From Elysia chlorotica (Eukaryota > Mollusca > Gastropoda > Plakobranchidae), in assembly GCA_003991915.1 (NCBI GenBank), contig RQTK01000204.1, positions 230,026-294,025 of the forward strand: DNA of 64,000 bases. The letters run 5' to 3'. Below, piece after piece: positions 61,656 to 64,000 of the stretch. A program made the translations under genes and the position numbers. The notes beneath the pieces were generated by a model, which saw nothing but the letters and a program-made list of their open reading frames with translations, was not told the DNA's origin and made no database searches. Numbering within the stretch: position 1 is the stretch's first letter; each line of letters starts with the position of its first letter.

Positions 61656-62199
61656 TGTAAAAGTTATTTACGGATACTTGTGAAACTCGCGGTGTGACTG
61701 AAATACCTACAGGTGACTGAACGCTCAATACTCGAGCTACATGCGTTCCTCCTCAGCCAGATCATTGAACTGGTCGACCCAGACGGCATGATTAAAGTTT
61801 TAACTACAGTGTATTATGCCAAATTGGATAAACAAGAAGCTCTATAGTTATTCACATTACATAAGGACACTGAAGCTGTAGTTGGTGTAGAACTAATATG
61901 CAAAAACAACAAAACATCTTCCCACTCGAAGCCCGCCCCCCCCCAAAGAAAAAAAAACAACAAACAAAAAACAACTTCGGTATGGACCGAAAGAGGTAAA
62001 CAATTAGACCTGATCTACATTTTACAGACGCAGCTGTAAAAGCACTAATAATTAATGCTACGGATATTGTCGCGATAATGTCTTGTGACTTTTCATTTAG
62101 CTTGAACCTTCTAATCATTAAAAACAAAATATGAAACGAAGAAACGATAATCTGTAAACATTAAATGGATATTGGGACTGCATAGCTTTACAAAGTAGT

Positions 62200-62290
62200 C
62201 TTTCCTACTAGAGACATGCATGTCATAAGAGTATATATATCGGCTCTTTACAATAAACTTTGAATCTCTTGTAACGTATTTTGAAGTTAT
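62200..62290 (+). repeat. Possible LTR end fragment
   Basis: AGAGTATATATATCGGCTCT, then CAATAAACTTTGAATCTCTT and GTAACG: a TATA-like box about 25 bases before a polyadenylation signal. No other LTR hallmark. Confidence 0.2.
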
Positions 62291-62469
62291 TATATTGAAT
62301 TATTGTTTTTTTTTTTTTTTATCCCAGGCACCTTAACGCACAACTCTATATTTACCCTACTCTATAATTACGGCTAGAAACCAAAGACAACTCCAGTAAT
62401 TCAATATTGTGATTTAATGCACGCATGAATAACCAGGCACTTAAACAAATTCAACTGTAAGCATAACTT

Positions 62470-62473
62470 ACTT

Positions 62474-62519
<46 letters not shown>

Positions 62520-62520
62520 T
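62470..62520 (+). repeat. (CT)n microsatellite
   Basis: About 45 bases of CT. Confidence 0.95.
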
Positions 62521-63142
62521 CACTCATATATCTTTCATTTTAATATGAATCAACATGACAATTCTCCTATCAGATTTGCTTCCTTCACTATCTCATTCAT
62601 TTTGTTCTACACATTCATCTGCAGCTTCGCCTCTTTCTCTACTATATACACGTGCATATAACGTCAAGTTTTAGCTCTTTTTCTACACGTACACAGCCTT
62701 TATATTCTTTAATTCGTCTTTTCTGGCGATCCAGAATTTACGATTTCACTTTTTTTTATCACTCCTCCGATTTTCTTATTATTCCCATCCACTTCAACCC
62801 TTTGTATTCCTTTCCATAATTAGATTAGACAAACAAGCGCAAACATGAATTATTTATGTTACTGTACACTAAATATAAATTCTTGCCATCTCTTACTCTA
62901 CACAATAAATTATCGCCAAACGAATCACCATATGAAATCATTCAAACCGAAACCATAGAACCAGCTCTGATTAACAACAACAACACAACAACAATAACTA
63001 AAATAAGCGATTTTTTCAAGCTATTAGCATACCGGTACACAGAGAAGTTTTACAGAATAGAAAAAAAATGTCTTGTCACAAATTGGCACAACCTTGTTCA
63101 ACCCCCTCTCTCCCTCCGGCAAAAAACAAAACAAAACAAAAA

Positions 63143-63246
<104 letters not shown>

Positions 63247-63926
63247 ACAAAATAAACAAACTTGTAGATAGGATCTTTTCAACTGTATTCTCTCATCTAA
63301 AATTATCGGCTTTTTATACAATCATATATACCAATATCATACATAAATAAAAAAAATCGACATTTCATAAAAAAGGAAGAAATTCATACTAAAAAACAAA
63401 CAAACATCGGTTGCAAGATTATAATAATTTAGCCCCAAACTCTAAGGCTCGTCAAAAAAAAAAAAAAAAGGAACAATAATCTCAGATATTTCAGCATTTT
63501 GAAAAAGAAAACAACTGACAGAGAAAAGGCTTTATTTTAACACCCGCAAAGGCGTTGTTAAACAGATTAACGTTATTACTCTAACAGAAAATATAATGAT
63601 TATATTTACATAATTTTGAAAAATCAATGTACATACCATAGATTCAGAGGCATAATTATTATTCAACTGCAAAGACTTAAAGGGAGCAGTTACATTATTT
63701 TGCCTCTAGACCCGTGATACAAGCTATGTACTTTACACATATCACATTCTGACAGTAAAAGGAATCTAAGCGACATAAGCCCCAAAGTTAGCAAAAAGCA
63801 CATTCGTGTGCATACACAAGCACCATTATGTGTTAACGACGTGCTTCTCTCAGTTTGGTTTACTTTGATAGTATGCTTATGACTTTTAAATACCCGGTAT
63901 GTTCATTCTCCATCAAAGCACAGAAC

Positions 63927-63954
63927 TAATAGCAATAATAATAATAATAATGAC

Positions 63955-64000
<46 letters not shown>
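63927..64000 (+). repeat. (AAT)n microsatellite at the window end
   Basis: AATAAT runs on beyond the window. Confidence 0.95.

Overview
This is eukaryotic, intron-rich, AT-rich DNA with long simple repeats, (ATT)n tails and many small dispersed repeats. The gene content and the frequent AGATCT-type hexamer runs (for example 44891-44915) suggest a gastropod mollusc, probably a heterobranch snail or slug. Animal is certain from the genes; gastropod is an inference. Four protein genes can be rebuilt exon by exon with consistent splice phases.

(1) 184-21171, plus strand: most of TDRD9 (Spindle-E homologue), the DEAH-box/Tudor helicase of the piRNA pathway. Its 5' end lies before the window. It holds the most unusual structure here: a tandem duplication of about 2.3 kb (1668-6298) has created a second, synonymous copy of two helicase exons, and a 24-base in-frame repeat sits in the exon where the duplication begins. 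The gene ends in an exon with a C2H2-type zinc finger.

(2) 25844-32258, plus: a complete nine-exon phytanoyl-CoA dioxygenase-family (PhyH) Fe(II)/2-oxoglutarate oxygenase of 371 residues with all metal and co-substrate ligands present.

(3) 41810-37368, minus: a complete four-exon gene for a 506-residue type I membrane protein with a signal peptide, six kelch repeats, one transmembrane helix and a short tail with two tyrosine sorting motifs. I do not recognise an established name for it.

(4) 44826-55521, plus: a complete twelve-exon HMGXB4 homologue of 659 residues with an HMG box and a conserved C-terminal domain.

The last 8.5 kb (55522-64000) and the spaces between genes hold no gene I can support. 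They carry SINE-like elements with tRNA-like heads and a shared core, LINE 3' fragments, short hairpin elements and simple repeats. Genes 1 and 4 both belong to families linked to transposon control, but nothing in the sequence shows that they act together or are co-regulated; genes 2 and 3 are functionally unrelated to them. No CRISPR array, rRNA, convincing functional tRNA gene or intact autonomous transposon was seen.
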